Positions 31,147 through 42,465 of a stretch of 64,000 nt of DNA are shown one piece after another. The position numbers and the translations under genes are program-made. A model generated the notes under the pieces. It saw only the letters and a program-made list of their open reading frames with translations, did no database searches and was not told the DNA's origin. The stretch comes from Sorghum bicolor. Lineage: Eukaryota > Streptophyta > Magnoliopsida > Poales > Poaceae. Location of the stretch: NCBI RefSeq assembly GCF_000003195.3, contig NC_012876.2, positions 41,259,725 to 41,323,724 on the forward strand, read 5' to 3'. Numbering within the stretch: position 1 is the first letter of the stretch; the number at the start of each line of letters is the position of its first letter.

Positions 31147-33110
31147 GAAACTGTGCTCGTCGACTTTCTCCGTGCGAACGCCGACATGTTTGCATGGAGT
31201 CCCTCGGACATGCCAGGCATACCGAGGGAAGTCGCCGAGCACTCCTTGGAGATTCGAGCCGGTTCCAAGCCAGTGAAGCAGCGGTTGCGCCGATTCGACG
31301 AGGAGAAGCGCAAGATCATTGGCGAGGAAATCCACAAGCTTTTGACGGCCGGATTCATCAAGGAGGTTCATCATCCCGACTGGTTAGCAAACCCTGTATT
31401 AGTTAAGAAAAAGAATGGGAAAATGAGGATGTGTGTCGATTATACAAGTCTAAATAAAGCATGTCCGAAAGTTCCTTTTCCATTACCATGTATTGATCAG
31501 ATTGTCGATTCCACTGCAGGATGTGAAACCCTATCTTTCCTTGATGCATATTCTGGTTACCATCAAATAAAAATGAAAGAGTCCGACCAGCTCGCGACCT
31601 CTTTCATCACATTTTTTTGATGTATTGCTATGTAACCATGCCGTTTGGGCTTCGGAACGCGGGAGCCACATACCAACGCTGCATGCTCCACGTATTTGGC
31701 AAACACATAGGGTCGACGGTCGAGGCTTATGTCGATGACATTGTCGTCAAATCAAAGCGGCGAGGAGACCTGATCCAGGACCTCGAAATTGCTTTTAGCT
31801 GCTTACGCACCAACCAGATCAAGCTCAATCCCGAGAAATGCGTCTTCGGCGTGCCTCGAGGCATGCTCTTGGGTTACATTGTTTCCCAGCGCGGCATCGA
31901 GGCCAACCCCGAGAAAGTCTCGGCCATCACAAGAATGGGGCCGATCCGAGACATCAAGGGTGTGCAAAGAGTCACGGGATGCCTGGCGGCTCTGAGCCGT
32001 TTCATCTCGAGACTAGGAGAAAAGGCGTTACCATTGTATCGACTTCTAAAGAAGGTCGAGCGTTTTTCTTGGACCCCCGAGGCTGAGGAAGCTCTCGAAA
32101 GGCTGAAGAAAACATTGACCTCAGCACCAGTCCTAGTCCCACCTCAACCCGCAGAACCACTGCTCCTTTACGTCGCGTCGACGACCCAGGACGTCAGTGC
32201 GGCGGTCGTGGTCGAGAGGCAGGAGGAGGGGCATGCGCTGCCAGTCCAGAGGCCAGTTTATTTCGTCAGCAAGGTGCTCTCGGAGACCAAGGCACGTTAC
32301 CCCCAAATTCAGAAGTTGATCTATGCCGTAATCCTCGCACGCCGTAAGCTGCAGCACTACTTCCTCGGTCACCCCATCACGGTGGTCTCGTCTTTCCCCC
32401 TGGGCGAGATAATCCAGAGTAAGGAGGCCACGGGAAGAATAGCAAAATGGTCGGTCGAGCTTATGAGTGTGACTCTCACTTATGCGCCTCGAAAGGCCAT
32501 CAAATCGCAAGCCCTGGTGGATTTCGTCGCGAAATCGACAGACTCCCAGCTCCCCCCGACTCAGGTCCAGGTGGAGCTGTGGACGATGTATTTCGACGGG
32601 TCACTCATGAAAACGGGGGCCGGGGCCGGCCTGCTGTTCATCTCACCCTTGGGCGTCCATATGAGGTACGTCATCAGGATTCACTTTGCCGCATCCAACA
32701 ATGTCGCAGAATACGAGGCCCTCGTCAACGGTCTCAAGATCGCCATCGAGCTAGGAGTCCGACGCCTTGACGTCCGAGGCGACTCCCAACTCGTCATCGA
32801 TCAAGTAATGAAGACCTCAAGCTGCCACGACCCGAAAATGGAGGCGTACTGCAAAGAAGTCCGTCGACTCGAGGACAAGTTCCATGGCCTCGAGCTCGTC
32901 CATGTCGCCCGACGCTACAACGAAGCAGCCGACGAACTCGCCAAAATCGCGTCGACCCGAGGCACGGTACCGCCTGACGCGTTCTCGAGAGATCTTCATG
33001 AGCCATCCGTCGACTTAGGCTCGGGGGCTGACGTCGATGCCGCTCCCGCCCAGCCAACCGACACCGTCAACGCACTATTGATGGCAGCTGAGGTGATGGA
33101 GGTAGAACGG
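31147..33110 (+). pseudogene. Tat Gypsy reverse transcriptase and two RNase H domains
   Basis: After the TAG at 31144 the frame reads FAWSPSDMPGIP and the reverse transcriptase start (VKKKNGKMRMCVDY, LDAYSGYHQI). At a run of seven T near 31612 the frame shifts, and the next frame carries YCYVTMPFGLRNAG and the catalytic YVDDIVVKS (31728-31754). A classic RNase H follows (about 32150-32540), then a second archaeal-type RNase H (MYFDGSLMKTGAGAG, NNVAEYEAL, DVRGDSQLVI) at about 32586-32960. The domain pair is the Tat hallmark. The frame stops making sense at 33111, where a solo LTR begins. Confidence 0.88.
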
Positions 33111-34100
33111 TGTCGAGGGTATCAACAAGGGGTACCCTCACCAATGCGTATAACGAGACCATCCGTACACACGCGCGGCCATCGACGGCCGCAGCCTCGA
33201 AGACGGAAATAGCGTCGAGCGAATCGGTCAGGGCTCGAGTGACAACTGCCGTCGAATACGGAAGCGGGCTCGAGCGAACCGAGAGGCGTCGAGCGCAAGG
33301 ACACTGTCCGCCGCCTGACGCGCGCACGAGAGCCAGGGCATTTAATGCACCTGACGCTTCCCCACCTAACACACGGGTCACGGGAGGCTTCTGTCCCATC
33401 GTTCTCTTTGCAGCCTTCCCACCGAACGACCCAGGGCGTGTCAGGACGCGGGAAACAAGGATGGAACGTCTAATCGGGACCCCCTTGAGACACCCAAGGT
33501 CAGCGCTCCAGATATCCACACCTCGTACGGCATCCGACCCTCGACTTCACCAGGCTCCTTCCTGAAGACGAGTCGGGCGTCGACTGACCACGCCGTAACC
33601 GCTCCGCCGGATTTACCGCCGAGCCATATAAGCGTGCATCCGCCGAACCAATCCAAGACGGCGCGCAGAGCAGAATGCAGGGGCACGCGTGATCATCACC
33701 AGGCTATTAAGACGGGATGGCTCGAGGGCATGCCGGTACGGAAACCTCGAGTAGGTCAGCGCTCCATGCTGCTATCGACTCCAATTCCTACGCCTATACA
33801 TGTACCCTAGGCCCTTCCTTGGAACTATAAAAGGAGGGACTCAGGAATAGAACGAGGATCACGACACAAGACCACGCTCATACGTAGTAGAGCTCCACAC
33901 TTCATACCACGCTTGTATTCGCCCCTGTACAAGCACTTAGGTGCAAGATAATACAAACTCTCTCCCCCCGCTGGACGTAGGGCCTTCTCTTGCCCGAACC
34001 AGGATAAATCTCTGTGTCTTCTTGCATCACCATCCGGGAAAGGGAGCACGCATACAAATTCACTCGTTGGTGTGACCCCCCCGGGGGGAAAACACCGACA
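33111..34100 (+). mobile_element. Solo LTR of a related Gypsy family, TSD AACGG
   Basis: A 990 bp unit with the same start (TGTCGAGGGTATCAA) and end (AACACCGACA) as the host LTRs but clearly diverged and about 50 bp shorter. It is flanked by AACGG on both sides (33106-33110, 34101-34105), so it is a separate insertion reduced to a solo LTR, in the same orientation as its host. It separates the second RNase H from integrase. Confidence 0.92.
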
Positions 34101-35353
34101 AACGGCGGCCCGGTCGACCGTTCGACTGGCGCACACCGTTCCTCGACTGCCTAATCCGCTGCGAGCTGCCAGAAGATCGATCTGAAGCCTGCCGAATCGC
34201 TCGACGGGCCAAGTCATATGTGATATACGGCGAAGGCAATGAGCTATACCGACGAAGCCCGACGGGGGTCTTGCAGCGTTGCATCACCGTGGAAGAAGGC
34301 CGGAAACTACTCGAGGACCTACACTCGGGGGCTTGCGGCCACCACGCTGCTCCACGGACTCTCGTAGGGAACGCCTTTCGACAAGGCTTCTACTGGCCAA
34401 CAGTCGTAGCATGCCACCGAGCTCGTACACTCATGTCGTGGGTCCCAGTTCTACGCCAAACAGACGCACCTGCTCGCCCACGCTCTTCAGATGATCCCCA
34501 TTACATGGCCATTTGCGGTGTGGGGGCTCGACTTAGTAGGGCCCCTACAAAAGGCGAAAGGAGGATACACCCACTTGCTGGTGGCCATCGACAAATTCTC
34601 CAAGTGGATCGAAGCTCGACCCATCACCAACATCCGCTCCGAGCAAGCCGTCCTTTTCTTCACCGACATCATCCATCGGTTTGGGATTCCCAACGTCATC
34701 ATCACCGACAACGGCACTCAGTTCACCGGCAAAAAGTTCTTGGACTTCTGCGATCAGCATCACATCCGTGTGAACTGGTCGGCAATGGCCCACCCTAGAA
34801 ATAACGGCCAGGTCGAGCGTGCCAACGACATGATTTTGCAAGGACTCAAACCAAGGATCTACAGTCGCTTGAAGAAATTCGGCAAGAAGTGGGTCGAGGA
34901 ACTTTCCTCGGTCCTATGGAGCCTAAGGACAACACCGAGCAGGGCCACAAAATTTACCCCTTTCTTCATGGTCTACGGCTCTGAGGCTGTCCTCCCCACA
35001 GACCTCGAATACGGGTCCCCTCGACTCAAAGCGTACAACGAGCAATCGAATAAGGAGACTCAAGAGAACGCGAGGAGGCTCGAGACATGGCCCTCCTCAA
35101 TTCTACTAGATACCAGCAGAAGCTTCGACGCTACCACAACAAACACGTATGAAAGAGGGACTTAAACGTGGGCGACCTTGTCCTGCGATGACGGCAAAGC
35201 AATCAAGGACGCCACAAGATGACTCCGCCTTGGGAAGGCCCGTACATGGTGGCCGAGGTCTTGAAGCCAGGAACGTACAAGTTAGCGGACGAGAAGGGGG
35301 CAGTCTTCACCAACGCGTGGAACATCGAACAGCTACGTCGATTCTACCCCTAG
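34101..35353 (+). pseudogene. Tat Gypsy integrase
   Basis: Resumes after the inserted LTR with a linker and the zinc part of integrase (LHSGACGHH, GFYWPT). A frame change near 34415 leads to the core: GLDLVGP (Asp, 34530), ITDNGTQFTG (Asp, 34707), NGQVERAND (Glu, 34815). The second Asp and the Glu are 35 residues apart, as in active DDE integrases. The second Cys of the expected CRKC motif appears to be Ser. The C-terminal part is broken near 35164 by a stop and frame change, then WEGPYMVAEVLKPGTYKL and LRRFYP can be read up to 35353. Confidence 0.88.
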
Positions 35354-35911
35354 AAGTTCAAAACTTTATGTTCCTACGTATATTTTGTACCGAGACTTTG
35401 TAAGCGAATGTATGAATAGATGAAGTCCTTCCCTCGAGCAACTTCTTTTTGTACCAAGGCTTTACAAGTTATAATCTCGACGTTAGAAGGGGGCGCCGAC
35501 TATGACCCATCATAGTCAACACCCCCTCTGGGGCTACCAGGGGGGCGACCCCCCCAAGTGTCGAAAAAAAGAGCCAAAAATTTCTCTCTTTCTTACTTAG
35601 TAAACCTTGCATGGTCGAGTAGTTGAGGCGCCTCGAGCCCCTTAAGGGCCGAGGGATAACGAGCCTGAGAACACCTACGCCCCCGGGCTATGGAAACTCT
35701 ACTCGCTCCCTCACCCTCGAGGTGATCGAAGCTGTCTTTTATGAAAAATCGAACAAGGAACACATACGTAGGCGCAAAGAGAAATAAAAAACCTCGAGCG
35801 GAAAGACAAATAAACATTTAACAATTACCAAAAGACACTGTACCACTTATAAACAGGATTAACAAAGTATTATACAAGGGGCCCCAGGCACCCTAAGCAG
35901 GCTCGCAGGCC
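35354..35911. other. Tat element spacer after integrase
   Basis: Non-coding stretch between the integrase end and the 3' end of the antisense gene. It contains a C-rich palindromic block near 35515-35560 (CACCCCCTCTGGGGCTACC, GGGGGGCGACCCCCCC). It probably includes the termination regions of the two converging transcripts. Confidence 0.4.
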
Positions 35912-38900
35912 TCAGTCCATGGCACGATCCTCACCACCCTCGCCTCTGCCCGAGCCAGTCTCAGGAGGAAGCACCTCAGGCTCGAACAGCTTGGCCAGCC
36001 TCTCTCCAGGAGCCTCCGCATCATCGATCAAGGCGTGGAGCCTCTCTTCGTTCTCCGCGTCGGTCTTAGAGATGTCGGTGACGAAGCCATGGGACACTAC
36101 CTCCATGTCGTAGGAGAAGCCGGAGCAGACAACCGCCATCGCCCGCTTCACCCCGATGTGGAGGGCATCCCGCACCCGATCTCTCAGCGTCGCGCCTAAG
36201 TAGCACAGCTGGTCGACCAGTGCGTCGCCTTGAGTGTCCTCCTTCGACTCGTCCACAGGCTCGACCTCCCAGGAGGTCGAGAGGTCGTTTATCACCGTCC
36301 GCACGCGACGGTTCAAAGCAACCTCCGCCTCGAGCTGGGCCTTAGCATTACGGACCTCGACTTGGGCGGCTAGGAGCTCGTCCTTAAGCCCTGTAAATGC
36401 CAATACAAGAAACCTTAGGAAAAACCAAGCACACCTCGAAAAAAGAAATCCGACAGAGGAAACGTACCGTGGACGGTCTCCTCCAGGGTCGTGTTCTCGC
36501 CGACCAGCCTGGTGTTTGCCCTCTCAATCTCTCTGTTGGAGCGTGCCAGCTCGGTGTTGGCAACGCGGAGATCCTCGATCGCCTTGCCAGCCTGAGCAAT
36601 GGCCCCACTCTTCTCCAACAACTCTCCCTTCAGACGTTTGACGTCGTCAGAGAGCTTGCGGGATTGAGCCCGCTCCGCCTCGAGATCTTCGAGGGCCTTC
36701 TTCTTGGTTTCCTCCGCGGCGCTCCTGGCGATCTCGCTGTTCACGTGCTCCACCTTCATCTTTTGGAAGGACTCTCGAAGGGAGTCCAAGTCGATCTTGA
36801 GAAGACCCTTCTCCTTATCCAAGTCTGCAATGACACACTTATAGGACAGGGCCTCCTCCCGGGCTTTGGACGCGGCCTCCTCGACCGTCAGAGCGCGCTC
36901 CCGCAGCAACGTCGTCTCCTCCTCCGCCTTCCTGGAGGCCTCTTGAGCCCCGACCAAGGCAGCCTCCCTCGCCTTCTTCTCCTCCTCGAGTGCTATGAGG
37001 TCTTTATAGGCCTTAAGGAGCTTGTCTTGCGACTCGAGGAGTTGATCCTTGAGGACGGGGAGCTGCTCCCAGCCGCCTCTTGTGGCGTGAATGAAGCTCG
37101 ACTTAATGCGGGAGGTCTCTTTCATGTCCTGTGAGCCAGGGGTCGAACGGTTAGAACACAAAACCAAAGGATCTATGAGAATTAAGGACCGAAAGATACT
37201 TACAAAATAAGCCGGCCCGAGCCCGTTGTTGATGATGTCCGATAGGAGCCCCACCACGTGTTTCATCCAAAGGCGGAGCTCCTCGACATGTTCCCACTTC
37301 TCGGCCTCCTTCTTGTCGTCGAGGAAGATGTTGGGCTCGGACGGATCGGTGGAAGCCCGGATACGAATCCGATCGGGGCACCAGTTCTCCATCTCTCGAT
37401 CAGCCCGCGCCTTGACGCCGTGGATGAGGTTCTCGACGGTCTCGAGGGAACCCCCGTGGCGCAAGAACAGGTCGACGAGGCACGGGAACCGCCCGTCGTC
37501 GTCCACTGTCTTCCAGGTACCGTCCTTACTCCCCGACGACCCGATCAAGTCTTCCTCAGAGGGAAAGTGGTCCTCCCATGCCCGGCGCACCCGGAGGAAC
37601 CCTGGGGCGATCCCGTCCATGCCGTAGATCGTCCTCCTGATCTCGGACTCGGGGTCGGCGGGGGTGCGCATCATGCACGCAAGTGCCACCACTCCGTCCG
37701 CTCGCCCCGACTCTGCCCGGATCGCGGCAGGCGCCCGCGGAAGGAGCCACGCTGGAGTCGAAGGGCCGTATACCGGCAAATCTTCCTCCTGCTCACCGGG
37801 CTCTTGCAGCGCCGGTAGTACTGGTTGGGCCAGACCTTGAGGCGGGGGCTCGAGCGGTCCTGCCTCTTGGCCCCCCCGATCTTGTTGCTGCTGTTGCTAC
37901 TGCTCTTGCTGCTGCTGATCCTCCGGCTACCCCGTTGCCTCACGCTCCCGATCTTCCTCCTCCTCTTCTTTCTTTTTCTACTCCTCGAGAGCTCGAAGGC
38001 CAGCGGGCCAGGGAGTCCGACCCGCGATGAGGGAAGTCGACGCTTCCTCCTCCATAGGGCGGGCATCCCCTGATGCCTCGTTACCACCAGACGTGTCACT
38101 GATGGTGATTGGGTCCGCCTCGACCCCCGGTTGAGGAGGCTCGGGAGCTCCTTCTTGCCCCTGAGTCTGGGGTGCCTCGTCACGCATCGACGGCATCAGG
38201 GTAGGCTCGGGACGAGGCGGAGCACTCTCGTCGTCTACCGGAGGTCGAGAGTCGGAGGAAGCTGCAAAACAAAGAATAGAGGCCGGTCACTATAATGCCC
38301 AACATAAGAACGTCACAAGTCCCAAAAGTAAGCCACAAACCAGGCTCCTTGGAGGCTGCCCCTGCTTTGAGCCTCTTCACCATCGAAGGCTGAGCTTGTT
38401 CAAGCGTCTGCTTTAATCTGAAACAAAAAGAACCAGTGTAAAAAGACTGGTAAACAAGGAGGCGCAGGACAAAAGCCACAACATCGAAGAGCTTACCCGA
38501 CGGGGAGGACAGCTCGCCTGCCAGTGCCCCGACCGGCGGGTCTCGACCCACCCCGTGTCAAGATCCTGGGCTCCTCGAGGGCAGGCGCTGGCCTTGGCTC
38601 GGCACCTTCCGCCAGGCGGGCCCCGGGACTGACGCTTCTGCGGCCAGTCTCGCCCTTCTCGGAGGCCGCGACGCGACCACGGGTCAGCGGCCCCATCGCC
38701 TGGGGCTTAGCATGGCTATCCGCCTTCGGCACCAGGGGAGGGCGCGGGGCGGTCTGGCCTATCGCGGGCACGGGAGGAGTATCGGCACGGGGGCGGTGAG
38801 ATCCGCTTGGACCTTCCCTCGGCGTTCCCGTCCGAGGAGCGTCGACGTCACCTCGAGGCGGACCCCCGAGGATCCAGTCGAGGCGAGAGGCCATCCCCTC

Positions 38901-40150
38901 AGAGTCGTCGCTGTCTTCATCCCCACCATCATCGTCGCTGGGGGACTCTTCCTTAGGCTCCCCCTCTGCCTGGATTTAGCCCGACGCGGCTCCAACGCTT
39001 GGCGGTCGAGGTTCTTCTTTTTCTCCCCTTTCTTCGCAGAGTCCTTTGCGGACTTCTGCTTCTCGGCGGACCGACGTCGCGCGTCACGATCAACCTCGTC
39101 CTCCTTTACTGGAGGCCTCGAGGATCGGACGTCGATCCGTCCCTGCCAGAACAAAGGTGGACTTAGAAAAAAGAAAAGAAACCCTAAATCAAATCTGCGC
39201 ATGAAAAGAAAGCATACCAGATCAATTGAGCCCGCATCCGGCCTCATGGGGAAACCGTTAACGTGCTCTGGCTTGAAGTCGCGAGCAATGGCGGCCCTGA
39301 CCCGGGCCGCTACTTCGTCATTCGCCGGAGCCTCGCTCGACATCCGGCATGCCTCGAGGGCCCGAGACGAGACACCTGGGCCCATCTCGTCCATCCTCAG
39401 CGGGCGAGACATCAAGGGGAGAACCCTTCAATGATGGACGGCTGAGAGAACGAGAGCGGCGGTCAAACCCTCCGAGCGTAGCTTCTTCATGACGTCGAGG
39501 AGGGGGTCGAGCCGAGATTGGTGAGCAACGACTACGCTGTACGTCCAATTTTCCGGACGCTCCGTGATCAGACGTCCGGTGTAGGCGGGCAGGAGGTCGT
39601 CGTCGTTTCGCAAGTAAAACCACTGGGAGTCCCAGTCGGCGTGGTTGGTCGACAGCCCCACCGAGATGTACTCGCGTGGCCTCTCTGTCTTCCCCGTCTT
39701 CAGCACGAGGTTGAGGCAGCCCGCCCGCACCGGCTTCCTCACGCCGGTGGTCCCCGTAGGGGCGTTGAAGAGCTCGCCCCTGTAGAGGTGGAGCCACAGC
39801 TCCCAGTGGGGCATCATCCCCAAATAGCCCTCACACACCGCGGCGAAGACCGCCGCGACGGTGATGGCGTTTGGGGAGAAGTGCTGAAGCTTCACCCCGT
39901 AGTGGTGGCAGAGCGCCTGCATGAAGCGGCTCGGGGGAGCGCCCAGCCCGTGGCGGTGGAACTTGGCTAACGAAACCACATAGCCTTTAGGCGGCCTGGG
40001 CTCCCTGTGGTCCGCCACCGGCGTGATCTACTCCGGCGACGACAGCGAGGTGCGGCGGCGCAGGAGTCCCTCCCTCTCATGCTCTTGCAGCCGGCGCTCC
40101 GTCATCGACGACGAGCGCCAGTCGTCAGCGGTGACAAGCCTCACAGGCAT
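35912..40150 (-). pseudogene. Antisense gene of Tat element, transposase_28-like and coiled coil
   Basis: A multi-exon reading on the minus strand within the 3' region of the Gypsy element. It starts near the ATG at 40150-40148. The first part (39428-40018 plus upstream) has FHRHGLGAPPSRFMQALCHHYG and WLHLYRGELFN, the domain annotated in grasses as putative gypsy type transposon (Pfam Transposase_28). Later parts are a Lys/Arg-rich linker (38759-39415), a segment with RRAWEDHFPSEEDL (37200-37779), a long coiled coil of Glu/Ala/Lys heptads (36480-37130), and a C-terminal segment ending at 35912. Intron-like gaps with GT-AG edges separate them. TAG and TGA stops (for example near 40030 and 39436) show it is decayed. 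Similar antisense genes are known in Grande and RIRE2-type elements. Their function is unknown. Confidence 0.7.
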
Positions 40151-41059
40151 CCTTGCCGAAAGAATGGCGGATCCACTACTACTCGAGGGGGCACACACGC
40201 GTGGGATGGCAAGGGAACTAAGGCAGCGAAAGGGCTAAGGCGAGAATGAAGACGGGAAGCAGAAGGGAGAACAGCGGCGATGCCAGGACACATTTATAGG
40301 CAGCTGTTCAGCAACGGGCAGATCCGATAAAAAAGGTAACTCCCCCCATAAATGCGCCATCTAACAGTCCTTCCCCTCTTCACAGATGGGACGCCCCGAA
40401 TTCCACGCCAACGCAGTGTCATAACGTCACCCGCCTGAAAAGGCGCGCCCAACGGGCAGAAAGGCAAACCGCCACGGCCTCTTCCTTCCCATGTAAGCCA
40501 AGGGGCGTATCCGCGAAAGCCTCGAGAGGTCGCAGGCTGGCCCACCGAAAGGGTTCGACAGCCGATCTCGAGCGCCAGAGTCAGGGATCCCCAGCGAGCG
40601 GTCGGAGATCGAGGCCCGCCTCGAAGACTCGCTGGCGATGTCTAAGGTAGGGTCGAGACAGTCGAGAGGAATCCCCCCGACGGGAGGCATCGAGCCGCTG
40701 GACTCTATCGAATGAGACCAGTATCCCCGACCACGTCGATCTTGCTTCATGAGAACACCTCAGGGCTACAGCTGACCCCCTCGAAAGGGGCACAGGTTCT
40801 CACTTGGACTACCCGCTAGGAACTCGATCTAGGGGGAAAGACGCTCGCTCTATCGAGAGTACGTCGAAACCTTCGCACAAAACGAGCCAATCAGAACCCT
40901 CCACCACAGGTGTCGACGGCGCTCTTGCGAATTAGGCAATATAACCCTCGAAGGAGTCAAAAACTCCTCCAAGGGCTCGGGGGCTACCCCCGCGGGGTCG
41001 CTCGCGCACCCCCACGGAAACTCAACCCAAGAATACAGCCTCCACTCGAGCGCCAGCGC
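40151..41059. other. Tat element 3' region, promoter side of antisense gene
   Basis: Non-coding. On the minus strand it would hold the promoter and 5' UTR of the antisense gene. A TTATAA-like block occurs near 40294 (TTTATAGG on plus). No other signal recognised. Confidence 0.4.
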
Positions 41060-41082
41060 TCGAATGGAGACTCGGGGGCTAC
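41060..41082 (+). promoter_or_regulatory. Polypurine tract region of Tat element
   Basis: GGAGACTCGGGGGCTAC immediately precedes the 3' LTR. The CGGGGGCTAC form is common at this position in grass Gypsy elements and would prime plus-strand DNA synthesis. Confidence 0.65.
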
Positions 41083-42123
41083 TGTCGAGGGTATCAATAA
41101 GGGGTACCCTCACCGATGCACATAACGAGATTATCCGTACGCAGGTCGAGGCCCTCAACTCGACGCTCTGATCATACATACACGCAGCCATCGATGACCG
41201 CAGCCTCGAAGACGGAAATGGTGTCGAGCGAATCGATCAAGGGTCGAGCGCCAGCTATCGTTGAATACGGAGACAGGCCCGAGCGAATCGAGAAGCGTCG
41301 AGCGCAAGGACACTGTCCGCCGCCTGACGCGCGCACGAGAGCCAGGACATTTAATGCGCCCGCCGCATTCCCACCTAACAAACTGGTCACGGGAGGCGTG
41401 ATAGGAAACAGGCACCCGTCCCATCGTTCTTTTTGTAGCCTTCCCCAACAAACGACCCAGGGGGTGTCAGGACACGGGAAACGAGGATGGAACGTCTAAT
41501 CGGAACCCCCTCGAGACAACCAAGCTCAGCGCTCCGGACATCAGGGCATTACACAGCGTCCGACCCTCGACCTGACGTAGCTCCTTCCTGGGGACGAGCT
41601 GGGCGTCGACCGACAACACCGCAACCACTCCGTCGGATTTGTCGCCATGTCGTACAGGCGTGCGACTGGTGAACCAGCCTAAGACGGCGCGCAGGAGCGG
41701 GATACAGGGGCACACGTAATCATCACCAGGCTACTAAGACGGGACGGCTCGAGGTCACGCCGGTACGGAGGCCTCGAGTAGGTCAGCGCGCCATGCTCCT
41801 ATCGACCCCTACTCTGACACCTATACATGTACCCTGGGTCTCTCCTTGATGCTATAAAAGGAAGGGCTTGGGAATAGATAGACATCAGGCGATACCACGT
41901 CCATACGCAGTAGAACTCTCACACTCCATACCACGCTTGTGTTCACCCCTGTACAAGCACTTCGGTGCAAGATAATACAGACTCCCCTCCCCCGCTGGAC
42001 GTAGGGCCTTCTCTTGCCCGAACCAGGATAAATCTCTGTGTCTTCTTGCATCACCATCTGGGAAAGGGAGCACGCATACAAATTTACTCTTTAGTGTGAC
42101 CCCCTAGGGGGAAAACACCGACA
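41083..42123 (+). repeat. 3' LTR of Tat Gypsy element
   Basis: Same 1041 bp length and ends as the 5' LTR, with about 30 differences counted by eye, many of them C/T or G/A. A TATAAAA box is present near 41852. Confidence 0.95.
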
Positions 42124-42465
42124 ACACCTATGACCGGTGAAATGGAAATGCCCTAGGTTATACCTTTGCCTTGTGCATTCCATTCCATCTCCTCCAATGT
42201 TGATGCAACACATGCACCAACCAATCACCAAATGATATGATCCACTTCATATCATCACGTGACCGTATTGGTTCATCGATCTTGACCTCACTTGCTCTTC
42301 ACCGTTGCCTCGGTCCATCGGCGCCAAGTCTTGCTCAAGCTTCACCGTCACACGCGGTCCCTTGCTTCAAAGCCTCCGACTTGCCCTTCACTCTTGCAAC
42401 CGGTCCATCGAGCCAAGCCTCATCTTGATCTTCTCCACCTTGGTCACATGACTCCATGTCATGTC

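Larger units (their letters stand above)
26895..42123 (+). mobile_element. Tat-lineage Gypsy retrotransposon, TSD ACACC
   Basis: A 15.2 kb Ty3/Gypsy element bounded by two 1041 bp LTRs and a perfect TSD ACACC (26890-26894, 42124-42128). Order is LTR, primer site, gag-protease, reverse transcriptase, RNase H, a second archaeal-type RNase H, integrase, a long 3' region with an antisense gene, polypurine tract, LTR. Two RNase H domains and a large antisense-coding 3' region identify the Tat lineage (Grande, RIRE2 and relatives). Frames are broken by three in-frame TAG codons, frameshifts, and an inserted solo LTR in front of the integrase core. A hand comparison of the LTRs shows roughly 30 differences, about 3%. 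Confidence 0.92.

Noticed and set aside
31606..31622. Programmed frameshift at the run of T in reverse transcriptase
   Set aside because: The break lies inside the reverse transcriptase domain, where no Gypsy element uses a shift. A homopolymer indel is far simpler.
33111..34100. Internal LTR as the true 3' LTR of a shorter element starting at 26895
   Set aside because: It is 990 bp against 1041 bp, diverged, and has its own TSD AACGG, while the outer pair share length and the TSD ACACC.
36397..37818. Plus-strand frames of 186-245 residues opposite the coiled coil
   Set aside because: Leu-rich mirror images of the Glu/Lys-rich antisense coiled coil.
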